Below, in pieces: positions 1 through 6,548 of a stretch of 15,189 nt of DNA. A program made the translations under genes and the position numbers. Position 1 is the stretch's first letter. The number at the start of each line of letters is the position of its first letter. The notes under the pieces were generated by a model, which worked only from the letters and a program-made list of their open reading frames with translations, was not told the DNA's origin and did not search any database. Source of the DNA: Candidatus Aminicenantota bacterium (GTDB lineage: Bacteria; Acidobacteriota; Aminicenantia; UBA2199); assembly GCA_024644125.1 (NCBI GenBank), contig JAHELQ010000072.1, positions 1 through 15,189 on the forward strand, written 5' to 3'.

Positions 1-1
1 G

Positions 2-67
2 GAGCGGGAAAAAGACGGGGAATACAACCGCTTCGACGATGCGCTCCGTAACTATTTTAAAATCTGA
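2..67 (+). CDS. C-terminal end of an unidentified gene (5' part outside window)
   Basis: One frame is open from the window edge to a TGA at 65-67 and encodes 21 residues ending DDALRNYFKI. The composition is charged and looks like an ordinary soluble protein tail. It stops 15 nt before the end of the converging minus-strand permease gene, a normal arrangement for convergent genes. Too little remains to assign a function, and the reading frame could be chance, although the gap would otherwise lack an explanation for the spacing. Confidence 0.45.
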   Translation, partial: EREKDGEYNRFDDALRNYFKI

Positions 68-82
68 TATCTCCGGCCCGGC

Positions 83-1324
83 TTATTTGTAACGGATCCA
101 TTTCAAGATCTCATGGATCGACGGCTTCTTCCCGTACATCAGGAGACCTGTACGAAAGATTTTTGCTCCCAACCAGGCCAAAAACCAGGTGAACAACGCG
201 CTCAACAGCAGCGAGAGCATCACCTGCCACATCGATGGCATGGCGACGCTGATGCGCATAAACATCAATGTGGGAGAAAATAGCGGGAAAAGCGACGCCA
301 CCACAACCGGAAACGAATTGGGATTCTGGGTCACCATCACCCCCAATACGAAGGGAATGATCAACAGGTAGGAAATGGGCGCCGAGAATTGCTGGGCCTC
401 CTGGTCGGTATTTACCGACGCGCCGACGATCGAGAACAAGATGGAATACATGAAATAGCCCAACACGAAAAAAACAACGAAATACATTGCCAATTCCAGC
501 GACAAGAAGTTCATGACGTCTATATTGAGATTGAACGCCTGCTGCCCGATGAACACACCGGCGATCACGATCCACAACGCCACCTGCGTCAGCCCCGCCA
601 TACCGATGCCGAGGATTTTGCCGTAAAAAAGATTGCGGGCGTTCGTGGAAGAGATCAACACCTCCACGATGCGACTGTTTTTTTCTTCCAGAACCCCGCG
701 CATGATCAATTGACCGTACGCCATGATGATGGAGAATAAAATCGTCAACATAAACACGGACATGATATATTCCATATCGGAACTGGACTTTGTAACTCCC
801 GCTTTTTTCACTTTGAATGTATCCACCTCTATGCCGCGGGTGGCTTCCCGCACGATCTCCGGATCGATGTGTTGTTCGAAGAGTACTTGCTTCGATATGA
901 TCTCTTGAACAGAGGCGGAGATATATTTATTGGTCTCGAAGTCCGACACGTTCAAGGCGTAAAACTGCACTTTGCGGCTATTTTTGATATCCGCCGGAAT
1001 CAGCAAAAAACCATCCACTTTTTTTTCGAGAATTTTTCGCCGGTATTCATTCACCAACGAAGCCTCGCTGCTGGTTTGAGCCGCAACAGGGTGGAAGGTC
1101 AGGATATCGTTCACATCCGCGCTTTTCTCTATCAATTGTTGCCCCACAATCCCGGACAGGTCAACAATATCGATGGTTTTTTCGCCGCGGCCGTACTTGC
1201 TGATAAGAATGGGGAGAAAAATAAACGCTCCCATCAGGGCCGGAGTCAGGATGGTTGAGATGATAAACGATTTTTTCTTGACGATCATCCGGTATTCTTT
1301 TTTGATAATAGTCCACATCTTCAT
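83..1324 (-). CDS. ABC-2 type transporter permease (NatB-like)
   Basis: This is a 413-aa integral membrane protein, probably the membrane half of an ABC exporter. One hydrophobic segment lies near residues 20-42. A soluble, probably extracytoplasmic domain follows to about residue 185, and a C-terminal block of about six hydrophobic segments runs from about 187 to 390. This layout of one helix, a large loop and a helical bundle is that of the ABC-2/NatB permeases, which export sodium, drugs or lipids or serve in maturation systems. The motif LEEKNSRIVEVLISS after the second helix is typical of the family. The ATG overlaps the TGA of the upstream ATPase gene (ATGA, 1321-1324), so the two are translationally coupled and almost certainly form one transporter. 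The substrate cannot be read from the sequence. A second in-frame ATG lies two codons downstream. Confidence 0.88.
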   Translation of the reverse strand: MKMWTIIKKEYRMIVKKKSFIISTILTPALMGAFIFLPILISKYGRGEKTIDIVDLSGIVGQQLIEKSADVNDILTFHPVAAQTSSEASLVNEYRRKILEKKVDGFLLIPADIKNSRKVQFYALNVSDFETNKYISASVQEIISKQVLFEQHIDPEIVREATRGIEVDTFKVKKAGVTKSSSDMEYIMSVFMLTILFSIIMAYGQLIMRGVLEEKNSRIVEVLISSTNARNLFYGKILGIGMAGLTQVALWIVIAGVFIGQQAFNLNIDVMNFLSLELAMYFVVFFVLGYFMYSILFSIVGASVNTDQEAQQFSAPISYLLIIPFVLGVMVTQNPNSFPVVVASLFPLFSPTLMFMRISVAMPSMWQVMLSLLLSALFTWFLAWLGAKIFRTGLLMYGKKPSIHEILKWIRYK

Positions 1325-2262
1325 GGCCGGTCTCCTCTTTGTGGAAGATTGTCCTCTTCGACCGTTTCGCTCGCCTTGCGGATGAATATGGAATTGAGAG
1401 ACGGCTCCGTAATCCCGAACCGGCTCACCGATACGTGGTTCACCAATTGTTTCAGCAGATCGTCTTTGAAACCGAGGTCCAGCAATTCGATTTCCATCTC
1501 TTTTCCATAATCCCTGTATTCTTTGATATAGTCCAACGAGTCGAGGAAGCGCGGGTCGCCCTCGTACGAGACAGTGATGAAACGGGTTCCAAAATTGGAC
1601 TTGACCTCCCGCAGAGGTCCATCCAGTACTTTTTTACCCCGGTTGATCATGCAGACCGAATCGACGATCTTCTCCGCGTACTCCATCAGATGTGTCGAGA
1701 AGATGATGGAGATCCCTTCGCGTTTCTTCTCCAGGATAATGTCCTTCACCAATTCAATATTGACCGGATCGAGACCCGAGAAGGGTTCGTCGAGAATCAG
1801 AAGCTCTGGAGAGTGAAGGATGGTGGTGATAAATTGCAATTTTTGAGCCATCCCTTTGGAGAGCTCTTCGACCTTTTTTTCGCAATAATCAGACAGGTCG
1901 AATTTTTTTAGTAACTCCCCGCCCTGTTCCTTGATGTCGCGGGACTTCATCCCTTTCAACTCTCCAAAGAAGCGCAGGGTTTCCGATACTTTTAGTTTCC
2001 GGTACAGGCCCCGTTCTTCAGGCAGGTAGCCGATCCGGTCCTTCAGCCTCTCGGAGAAATGTTGCCCCAGAATCTCGATATCCCCTGAATCCGGGGCGAT
2101 TATATTCATGATCATACGTATGATGGTGGTTTTCCCGGCGCCGTTCGGTCCCAACAAACCAAGGATTTCACCTTTCTTCAATTGCAAGGAGAAATGATCC
2201 ACCGCTCGCTTTTCGCCAAAATCCTTGACCAGTTCCTTCACCTTGAGTACAGTGTCAGTCAT
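1321..2262 (-). CDS. ABC transporter ATP-binding protein (NatA/CcmA-type)
   Basis: This 313-aa nucleotide-binding subunit energises the permease encoded directly downstream. Visible motifs are Walker A GPNGAGKTT (38-46), the signature LSKGM (134-138), Walker B LLILDEP (154-160) followed by SGLDP, and the switch histidine in STHLM (H191). The Q-loop position reads YLPEERGLY, with Glu instead of Gln, a variant common in this exporter subfamily. Residues from about 225 to the end form the extra C-terminal domain (DUF4162-like) typical of NatA-type ATPases. The start lies 5 nt after the stop of the ferritin-like gene and has no strong Shine-Dalgarno sequence, so translation probably depends on coupling. 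Family assignment is secure; the substrate is unknown. Confidence 0.93.
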   Translation of the reverse strand: MTDTVLKVKELVKDFGEKRAVDHFSLQLKKGEILGLLGPNGAGKTTIIRMIMNIIAPDSGDIEILGQHFSERLKDRIGYLPEERGLYRKLKVSETLRFFGELKGMKSRDIKEQGGELLKKFDLSDYCEKKVEELSKGMAQKLQFITTILHSPELLILDEPFSGLDPVNIELVKDIILEKKREGISIIFSTHLMEYAEKIVDSVCMINRGKKVLDGPLREVKSNFGTRFITVSYEGDPRFLDSLDYIKEYRDYGKEMEIELLDLGFKDDLLKQLVNHVSVSRFGITEPSLNSIFIRKASETVEEDNLPQRGDRP

Positions 2263-2267
2263 GTTGG

Positions 2268-2774
2268 TTAATGGTCTTCGTCTTGTGTAAATTCCTGGTT
2301 GTAATTCTTTCTCAACTCAAGCAACCGCCCGATGTGGCTCAATTCCTGGTTGATGATCTTTTCGATCAAATCCTGGTTTTTATCTGTGATATGTTTTTTG
2401 ATACTGGAATAGAGAACCACTGTGTCCTTTTCGAAATTGATGGCCAGATCGATGGCTTCTTCAACTGTGGCGACTGATTTGATGCGGTTGCTGGTCTCGC
2501 CGGAGTCGCCGAACATATAGGTTTGAAGAAAATCTTTCTTGAATATCTCGTACGATGCTTCCAGTGTTTCAGAAGAATCGAAATTCGGTCGCTTTTCTTT
2601 CAATTGTTTGAAGAACATCTCGTGCTTCAATTCTTGTTCCGCCAATAAATGGAACAATTTGATGGTTTTGAGGTTGTCGAATTTTTTTGCGGTTTCGGTA
2701 TAGAACGCGTATCCGTTCATCTCGATTTCGATCGCGAAATCAAGGATATCCTCTCCTTTAATCTCTTTATTCAT
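2268..2774 (-). CDS. Ferritin-like / rubrerythrin-type diiron protein
   Basis: This 168-aa all-helical protein has the four-helix diiron pattern of the rubrerythrin/ferritin-like superfamily. Candidate iron ligands are E18 in EMNGYAFY, E48 and H51 in EQELKH, E115 in NFEKD, and E144 and H147 in QELSH. That is two ExxH pairs plus two single glutamates, a complete set. The rubredoxin FeS4 domain of classical rubrerythrins is absent, so it is better called a ferritin-like protein than a rubrerythrin. Members of the group reduce peroxide or handle iron. The start is set by AAAGGAG six to seven nucleotides upstream. It is the first gene of a three-gene operon with the ABC exporter and lies about 80 nt behind a near-consensus promoter. 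The link to the exporter is positional only. Confidence 0.85.
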   Translation of the reverse strand: MNKEIKGEDILDFAIEIEMNGYAFYTETAKKFDNLKTIKLFHLLAEQELKHEMFFKQLKEKRPNFDSSETLEASYEIFKKDFLQTYMFGDSGETSNRIKSVATVEEAIDLAINFEKDTVVLYSSIKKHITDKNQDLIEKIINQELSHIGRLLELRKNYNQEFTQDEDH

Positions 2775-2860
2775 ATTTATCTCCTTTATTTAAAAAATTT
2801 CGTAATGATAAAAAATAGCAGCATTCCGTATCCCGGCCAGTCCCGGTAACGTACACAACA

Positions 2861-2889
2861 ATAATAGCAAAACCGCTCTCCGGTGTCAA
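2861..2889 (-). promoter_or_regulatory. Sigma70-type promoter of the ferritin-like/ABC operon
   Basis: Read on the minus strand, TTGACA (2889-2884) is followed by a spacer of exactly 17 bp and TATTAT (2866-2861). Initiation near 2854 would give a leader of about 80 nt before the ATG at 2774. No other gene start lies between, so this promoter should drive the ferritin-like gene, the ATPase and the permease together. Confidence 0.75.
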
Positions 2890-2891
2890 GC

Positions 2892-2910
2892 GATGAGCGT
2901 TACGCCTCAT
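2892..2910. repeat. Small imperfect inverted repeat upstream of the operon promoter
   Basis: ATGAGCGT and ACGCCTCAT form a stem with a single bulged base just upstream (in minus-strand terms) of the -35 box. It lies between the stop of the lipoprotein gene and the promoter. It could be a weak terminator for the lipoprotein transcript or an operator, but no T-run follows it on the minus strand. Confidence 0.3.
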
Positions 2911-2938
2911 GGATGTGTTTTTGCGGACCTAATACCGA

Positions 2939-3451
2939 TTACCAGGGATACTGATTCCGGTCCAGGCAGTACTGGCCGCCGGCCGGCCCTGAGAGTTCCA
3001 GAGCGATAGATATCATCGTCTCGTTCACGGGCACATACGGGCACTGGAACCGGATCGTATATTCTCCGGGCGAGAGATTCTCGAACCTGTACTCCAGGTC
3101 GTAGAGACACAGGCAATGGCATCCCGCCATCTCTTCATTCTCGATGATGGTGATCAACTTCCCGGTTACAACCACCTCGGAGGTCAGGCTGCCGGGGCAA
3201 CAATTAAACCCCGAATTCACATGCTTCAAGGTCAATGTCCCTCGCCCGTCGTAGTCATACTCCAGGCACTCTTGCATCCTGATTTGCGCCATTCTCTCCA
3301 GCGTCCCCCCGGGTAAAAGTTTGCAGCCATTGTAGTTCAATAACGCTCCAACGATGTCTGGCTGCCCCGCCTCGTTTGTCTTGCAACCGCCCAGGCCCAC
3401 GAGAGCCTGCGCCGCCAAAATAATCACGAAAAACTTGAACGCTGCACGCAT
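2939..3451 (-). CDS. Cysteine-rich lipoprotein of unknown function
   Basis: This 170-aa protein starts with a lipoprotein signal peptide: positive residues, a hydrophobic stretch and the lipobox LGGC with the lipidated cysteine at position 23. The mature part holds nine further cysteines (43, 62, 84, 85, 111, 113, 115, 137, 162). They include a CC pair in FNCCPG and a CxCxC cluster in GCHCLCLYDLEYRF, followed by a segment (SPGEYTIRFQCP) that looks like a beta-sandwich strand pair. I recall similar CC/CxCxC small exported proteins in other Gram-negative bacteria but cannot name a characterised family. The cysteines could form disulfides or bind a metal. The ATG is set by GAGGTGA four nucleotides upstream, and the gene has its own promoter 25-50 nt upstream. 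Confidence 0.78.
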   Translation of the reverse strand: MRAAFKFFVIILAAQALVGLGGCKTNEAGQPDIVGALLNYNGCKLLPGGTLERMAQIRMQECLEYDYDGRGTLTLKHVNSGFNCCPGSLTSEVVVTGKLITIIENEEMAGCHCLCLYDLEYRFENLSPGEYTIRFQCPYVPVNETMISIALELSGPAGGQYCLDRNQYPW

Positions 3452-3474
3452 GGTATCACCTCGATCCTATGAAT

Positions 3475-3503
3475 ATAATAGTACCTTTTTCCCGAATTGT
3501 CAC
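3475..3503 (-). promoter_or_regulatory. Sigma70-type promoter of the lipoprotein gene
   Basis: On the minus strand GTGACA (3503-3498) is separated by exactly 17 bp from TATTAT (3480-3475). Initiation near 3468 would leave a short leader of about 17 nt that contains the GAGGTGA ribosome binding site (3462-3456). The -10 hexamer is identical to that of the neighbouring ferritin-like operon. Confidence 0.65.
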
Positions 3504-3568
3504 CCATGCCTCCCACAAATGAATATTCCAGCGTATCGCGGCAATCCCCGAATTCGTCGCCTAAAAAT

Positions 3569-3587
3569 CGCGGCCAGTCTGGCCGCG
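3569..3587 (-). terminator. Perfect GC-rich palindrome, possible minus-strand terminator
   Basis: CGCGGCCAG, one T and CTGGCCGCG form a perfect 9-bp inverted repeat; as RNA it would fold as a 7-bp stem with a 5-nt loop. On the minus strand it is followed by ATTTTTAG, so it could stop leftward transcription before the lipoprotein promoter. On the plus strand it is followed by an A-tract and is not a terminator in that direction. An operator role in the divergent lipoprotein/SBBP region is an alternative. Confidence 0.4.
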
Positions 3588-3602
3588 CCGTAAAAAAAGG
3601 GT

Positions 3603-3622
3603 GGATAACCAGTCGTTTATCC
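3603..3622. repeat. GGATAACC inverted repeat upstream of the first SBBP gene
   Basis: GGATAACC, AGTC and GTTTATCC form an 8-bp inverted repeat with one mismatch, about 100 nt before the ATG at 3721. The same arrangement, GGATAACC-N4-GGTTATCC, lies upstream of the paralogous gene (6408-6427) and a third, degenerate copy at 6387-6404. No convincing -35/-10 pair was found between this element and the gene, so it may mark the control region of both SBBP genes. Confidence 0.45.
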
Positions 3623-3720
3623 CATTGGAATGTCATGAGGGGAGAGTCTTTTATGGAGGGCATTTCCGGATCCATTTCGGCTGGTATCGAAAATGCCTTC
3701 TTGATTCATAGGAGGCGACT

Positions 3721-6330
3721 ATGGAAAGGAAAATGATCATGGTCATCGTTTGTCTGGTTTTCTTTGGGAATTTGGCAGCGAAAGCCGTCCCGCCGGTGCA
3801 TCGCGGCGAGATCGCGATCCCTTTGGCGTTCACCGAAAACAGGGGGCAGGTTTGCCAGGAGGTTCTCTTTTACGCGAAAACGCCGGGCTGTAACGTCGGC
3901 GTGACGAAGCGGGGGTTGATCTTTTCGGATGGATCACAATTGCGGCTTCTGGGAGTCAATAATTCGACAATCATTGTGCCGGTGGGCCCCCCGGTGTCAA
4001 AGGCCCATTTTTTTGTGGGCAACGATCCAAAGCGGTGGCGTACCGGGGTGGATTCCTACGCGGCGGTTCTCTATCGTGATATTTATGACGGCATCGATCT
4101 GAAAATTTATGGCAATGAGCGCCATATCGAATACGATTGGATCGTCACACCCAACGCCGATCCGCGGAAGATCCGGTTTACCTATCGAAATGTGAGGGAA
4201 GCGCTTCTCGACACCGAGGGGAACCTGCGGATCGACACTGTCACGAATCGAGCGCAGCATAAACGCCCAGTCGCCTACCAGATCATAAACGGTAGGAAGG
4301 TAACCGTCTCCTCTTCGTTCAGGGCGTTGAAGGGGGGGGTGTTTGGTTTCGAGGTCGGGGCCTACGACCCCGCGGTGGATCTGGTGATCGATCCGTTGAT
4401 GTTTCGATTCGCCACCTACCTTGGTGGAACGGACTCGTCGGATTCGTTCGGATGTATCATCGTCGACGAAAAAGGATTCATCTATATATGCGGGGAGACT
4501 TTTTCGAGTGATTTTCCCGTGGCCTCGGCGATTCAACCTAAGCTGTCCCTGAAAAGGGATGGGTTTATCGCCAAAATCGATCCGGAGAACAGTCAATTGT
4601 TGTTCTCGACCTTTTTGGGGGGAAGCGGTCATGATACCTGTAGTGATTTGGCGCTGGGACCTGGTGGCTCGCTCTATGTGACAGGAACGTCCAATTCTCT
4701 GGATTTCCCGTTGAAAGATCCATTTCAGGCAAACCGGAAGGGGCCGACAGACGTGATTGTCGTCAAATTGAGCGCCTCCGGTGACCGGCTGTTGTATTCG
4801 ACTTATCTGGGGGGGAGCGAAGGCGACAGTGGAGAAGCTATCGAAATAGACGCCGGAGGGGCCATTTTTCTGACCGGTAGGGCGGAAAAGGAGTTTCCCC
4901 TGGTCAATCCGATCATGACATACTCGGGTAGCTCCGACATGTTTGTGGCCAGGATGGCGCCCGGAGGGCAAAAGTTGATGTATTCGACATATATCGGGGG
5001 AGGTTCTCAAGAGCTTGGCCTGGACATGTGCCTCGACGAAGATGGGGCTGTGTTTGTGGGCGGCTACACAATGTCGCCTGATTTCCCCATTGTCAATGGG
5101 TGGCAAACTTTACTCGGCGGTATGGGGGATGTGGTGTGTGTCAAATTGTCGCCGGATGGTCGGACTATTCTCTTCTCCTCCTTTCTGGGGGGCAGTGATG
5201 ATGATAAAATCAGTTCCGTCAAAAAAGGGGCGGATGGATACTATTACATGGAGGGATGGACCTTCTCACAGAATTTTCCGGTGAAGAACGCCTTTCAGAA
5301 AGAATCGGGTGGCGATTTCGACGTTTTTTTGGCGTGTGGCGATATCGGCGAATCAAAGTTGGTGTTCTCGACCTATTTTGGGGGCAGCGCGCTCGATCGT
5401 GGCGGTGACGTCGAATTGGGGAGCGACGGTCGAATTTATCTGACCGGAAACACCCACTCGACGGATTTTCATCTACAGAACCCCATGCAGTCAGTCATAA
5501 AAGGGGAAGGTGATTTTTTTATCTCCGTCTTCAATCATGACGCGAGTGTTCTGGAATTCTCCACCTATCTGGGCGGGAGGCTGAGCGAATTAGGCGGCGG
5601 GGGGATGGCCGAATTGGACAAGGACGGGAACCTCTATCTGTTTGGGCGCACCTGGTCCTCCAATATGGTGATAGCCAATCCCATCCAGGGGAATAACCAC
5701 GGAGGAGGCGATTTGTATTTGGCGAAAATGAGACTGGCGGATGAACCTTCGGTCGAAATCGTGGCGCCGGAGTCCCACACAACCGTGTCCGGTATGGTGG
5801 GGATCGAGTTGGAGCCGAAAGATGAGGCCAATGTGAGAAAGATCGATCTCTATATCGACGATAAGCTGGTATTTACATATACGGACATGGATTCGCCGCT
5901 CAGGTATGATTTGGATACTTCCACCATAAAGAATGGACTTCACCTGATTTTTGTGAGTCTTCTCGACAAAGACGGATACTACGCGTACGAGGAAGCCTGG
6001 ATCAATGTGCAGAACGCCGAAATTGTCCTGAATGTCAAGCGAGTAGACGACCGGGGCTGGCTAGTCCGCAAGGCGTGCGCGCAACTGGTGTTCTCTGTCC
6101 AGAAACCGTCCGGGTTACTGCCGATCACCGCCTATGACATCTACCGCCAACCAGTGAACGGTGAGTTTCGAAAAATCGCCAGTGTCCCGGATTCGGAGCC
6201 AGGCTTGCTCAAGCAGTACTACACCTTTATCGATCCCGGCCTTCCCAGTGGACAGACCTGTTCCTATCGAATCCTGGCGGTTTCTGAAACCGGAGAGGTT
6301 CTCGGCGCCTCAGAAATCTGTACCCTGTGA
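3721..6330 (+). CDS. Secreted SBBP-repeat beta-propeller protein, copy 1
   Basis: This 869-aa exported protein has a signal peptide (residues 1-22, ending AAKA). A conserved N-terminal domain (about 28-227) starts IPLAFTENRGQ and holds the NDPKRWRTGV and YDGIDLKIYG motifs; this is the domain usually found ahead of SBBP repeats (DUF7948, from memory). Seven SBBP repeats follow, with LGG-type motifs at 233, 298, 362, 424, 488, 552 and 616, about 64 residues apart. This implies one seven-bladed beta-propeller. Residues 677-765 look like a bacterial Ig-like domain (VSGMVGIELEPKDEANVRKI) and about 770-869 like a fibronectin type III fold. No membrane anchor or C-terminal sorting signal is visible, so it is probably periplasmic or secreted. 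AGGAGG five nucleotides upstream sets the start. The function is unknown; ligand binding or adhesion is inference. Confidence 0.88.
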   Translation: MERKMIMVIVCLVFFGNLAAKAVPPVHRGEIAIPLAFTENRGQVCQEVLFYAKTPGCNVGVTKRGLIFSDGSQLRLLGVNNSTIIVPVGPPVSKAHFFVGNDPKRWRTGVDSYAAVLYRDIYDGIDLKIYGNERHIEYDWIVTPNADPRKIRFTYRNVREALLDTEGNLRIDTVTNRAQHKRPVAYQIINGRKVTVSSSFRALKGGVFGFEVGAYDPAVDLVIDPLMFRFATYLGGTDSSDSFGCIIVDEKGFIYICGETFSSDFPVASAIQPKLSLKRDGFIAKIDPENSQLLFSTFLGGSGHDTCSDLALGPGGSLYVTGTSNSLDFPLKDPFQANRKGPTDVIVVKLSASGDRLLYSTYLGGSEGDSGEAIEIDAGGAIFLTGRAEKEFPLVNPIMTYSGSSDMFVARMAPGGQKLMYSTYIGGGSQELGLDMCLDEDGAVFVGGYTMSPDFPIVNGWQTLLGGMGDVVCVKLSPDGRTILFSSFLGGSDDDKISSVKKGADGYYYMEGWTFSQNFPVKNAFQKESGGDFDVFLACGDIGESKLVFSTYFGGSALDRGGDVELGSDGRIYLTGNTHSTDFHLQNPMQSVIKGEGDFFISVFNHDASVLEFSTYLGGRLSELGGGGMAELDKDGNLYLFGRTWSSNMVIANPIQGNNHGGGDLYLAKMRLADEPSVEIVAPESHTTVSGMVGIELEPKDEANVRKIDLYIDDKLVFTYTDMDSPLRYDLDTSTIKNGLHLIFVSLLDKDGYYAYEEAWINVQNAEIVLNVKRVDDRGWLVRKACAQLVFSVQKPSGLLPITAYDIYRQPVNGEFRKIASVPDSEPGLLKQYYTFIDPGLPSGQTCSYRILAVSETGEVLGASEICTL
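4332..4339 (+). repeat. G8 homopolymer inside SBBP copy 1
   Basis: Eight consecutive G residues encode part of K204, G205, G206 and V207 in the N-terminal domain. Slippage by one base would truncate the protein before the propeller. The paralogue has no such tract at the matching position. Phase variation is possible but unproven. Confidence 0.6.
4405..5730 (+). repeat. Seven SBBP repeats (protein-level tandem repeat) of copy 1
   Basis: The unit of about 64 codons recurs seven times. Each unit has a core of the form FSTYLGG, then acidic residues, a strand ending in G-x-IYLTG, a segment xDFPLxxPxQ and a strand DxFVxKL. Spacings between the LGG motifs are 65, 64, 62, 64, 64 and 64 residues. 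The third blade is the short one (TGRAEKEFPL). DNA-level identity between units is low, so these are old protein repeats rather than a recent DNA tandem array. Confidence 0.85.
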
Positions 6331-6386
6331 CCGGTGAAAGGTTGGACCGGGACAGCCAATTGAATCAGGAAAAAAAGCGGAGATCT

Positions 6387-6404
6387 GGATAACCGGTGGG
6401 TTAT
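6387..6404. repeat. GGATAACC element, degenerate copy
   Basis: GGATAACC-GGTG-GGTTAT has a 6-bp perfect core stem (ATAACC/GGTTAT); the outer two pairs are lost. It lies two bases upstream of the perfect copy. Confidence 0.45.
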
Positions 6405-6406
6405 GC

Positions 6407-6428
6407 GGGATAACCGACAGGTTATCCC
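6407..6428. repeat. GGATAACC element, perfect hairpin upstream of SBBP copy 2
   Basis: GGGATAACC, a GACA loop and GGTTATCCC form a perfect 9-bp inverted repeat about 120 nt before the start of the second SBBP gene. It matches the element at 3603-3622 in half-site sequence and 4-nt spacing. It is followed by CGCCCCGCG rather than T residues, so a protein-binding operator or RNA structure fits better than a terminator. Confidence 0.55.
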
Positions 6429-6440
6429 CGCCCCGCGCCA

Positions 6441-6477
6441 CCACCGGATACCCTGGTTACCGTCAGACATCCGGTGG
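6441..6477. repeat. Perfect 9-bp inverted repeat before SBBP copy 2
   Basis: CCACCGGAT (6441-6449) is repeated in inverted orientation as ATCCGGTGG (6469-6477). The intervening 19 nt include CCCTGGTTACC, which resembles a decayed half of the GGATAACC element. It could fold as a stem-loop in the leader of the second SBBP gene. Confidence 0.5.
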
Positions 6478-6536
6478 GAATATATGTGGAACCAGAAATG
6501 CAAGTTTGAAAGGCGGTGGTGACATCAATCCATATT

Positions 6537-6541
6537 AGGAG
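6537..6541 (+). promoter_or_regulatory. Ribosome binding site that fixes the start of SBBP copy 2
   Basis: AGGAG lies seven nucleotides before the ATG at 6549 and four before the ATG at 6546. An upstream in-frame GTG at 6516 has no such site and would put charged residues before the signal peptide. Confidence 0.7.
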
Positions 6542-6548
6542 AAATATG

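Larger units (their letters stand above)
6331..6548. other. Structured intergenic region between the two SBBP genes
   Basis: This 218-nt gap holds no gene. It contains a cluster of inverted repeats: CCGGT/ACCGG just after the stop codon, two GGATAACC hairpins (6387-6428), and a 9-bp perfect inverted repeat at 6441-6449 and 6469-6477. None is followed by a T-run, so they do not look like classical intrinsic terminators on the plus strand. The region ends in the AGGAG ribosome binding site at 6537-6541. Confidence 0.6.

Noticed and set aside
111..575. Minus-strand open frame in another phase over the permease 3' region
   Set aside because: Overlaps the real permease frame and has an Arg/His/Val-rich composition with no hydrophobic or domain pattern.
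3424..3675. Short minus-strand open frame (83 codons) upstream of and overlapping the lipoprotein start
   Set aside because: It spans the lipoprotein promoter and the palindrome, and has no ribosome binding site or signal sequence. The lipoprotein start at 3451 has both.
3997..5106. Long minus-strand open frame (369 codons) opposite SBBP copy 1
   Set aside because: It lies wholly antisense to a gene with clear domain and repeat structure; its translation has no recognisable motifs, is rich in Arg, His and Pro as antisense shadows often are, and has no ribosome binding site that I could see.
6516..6548. GTG start at 6516 for SBBP copy 2
   Set aside because: It would place 11 residues including several charged ones ahead of the signal peptide and lacks a Shine-Dalgarno; the ATG at 6549 has AGGAG at good spacing and aligns exactly with copy 1.
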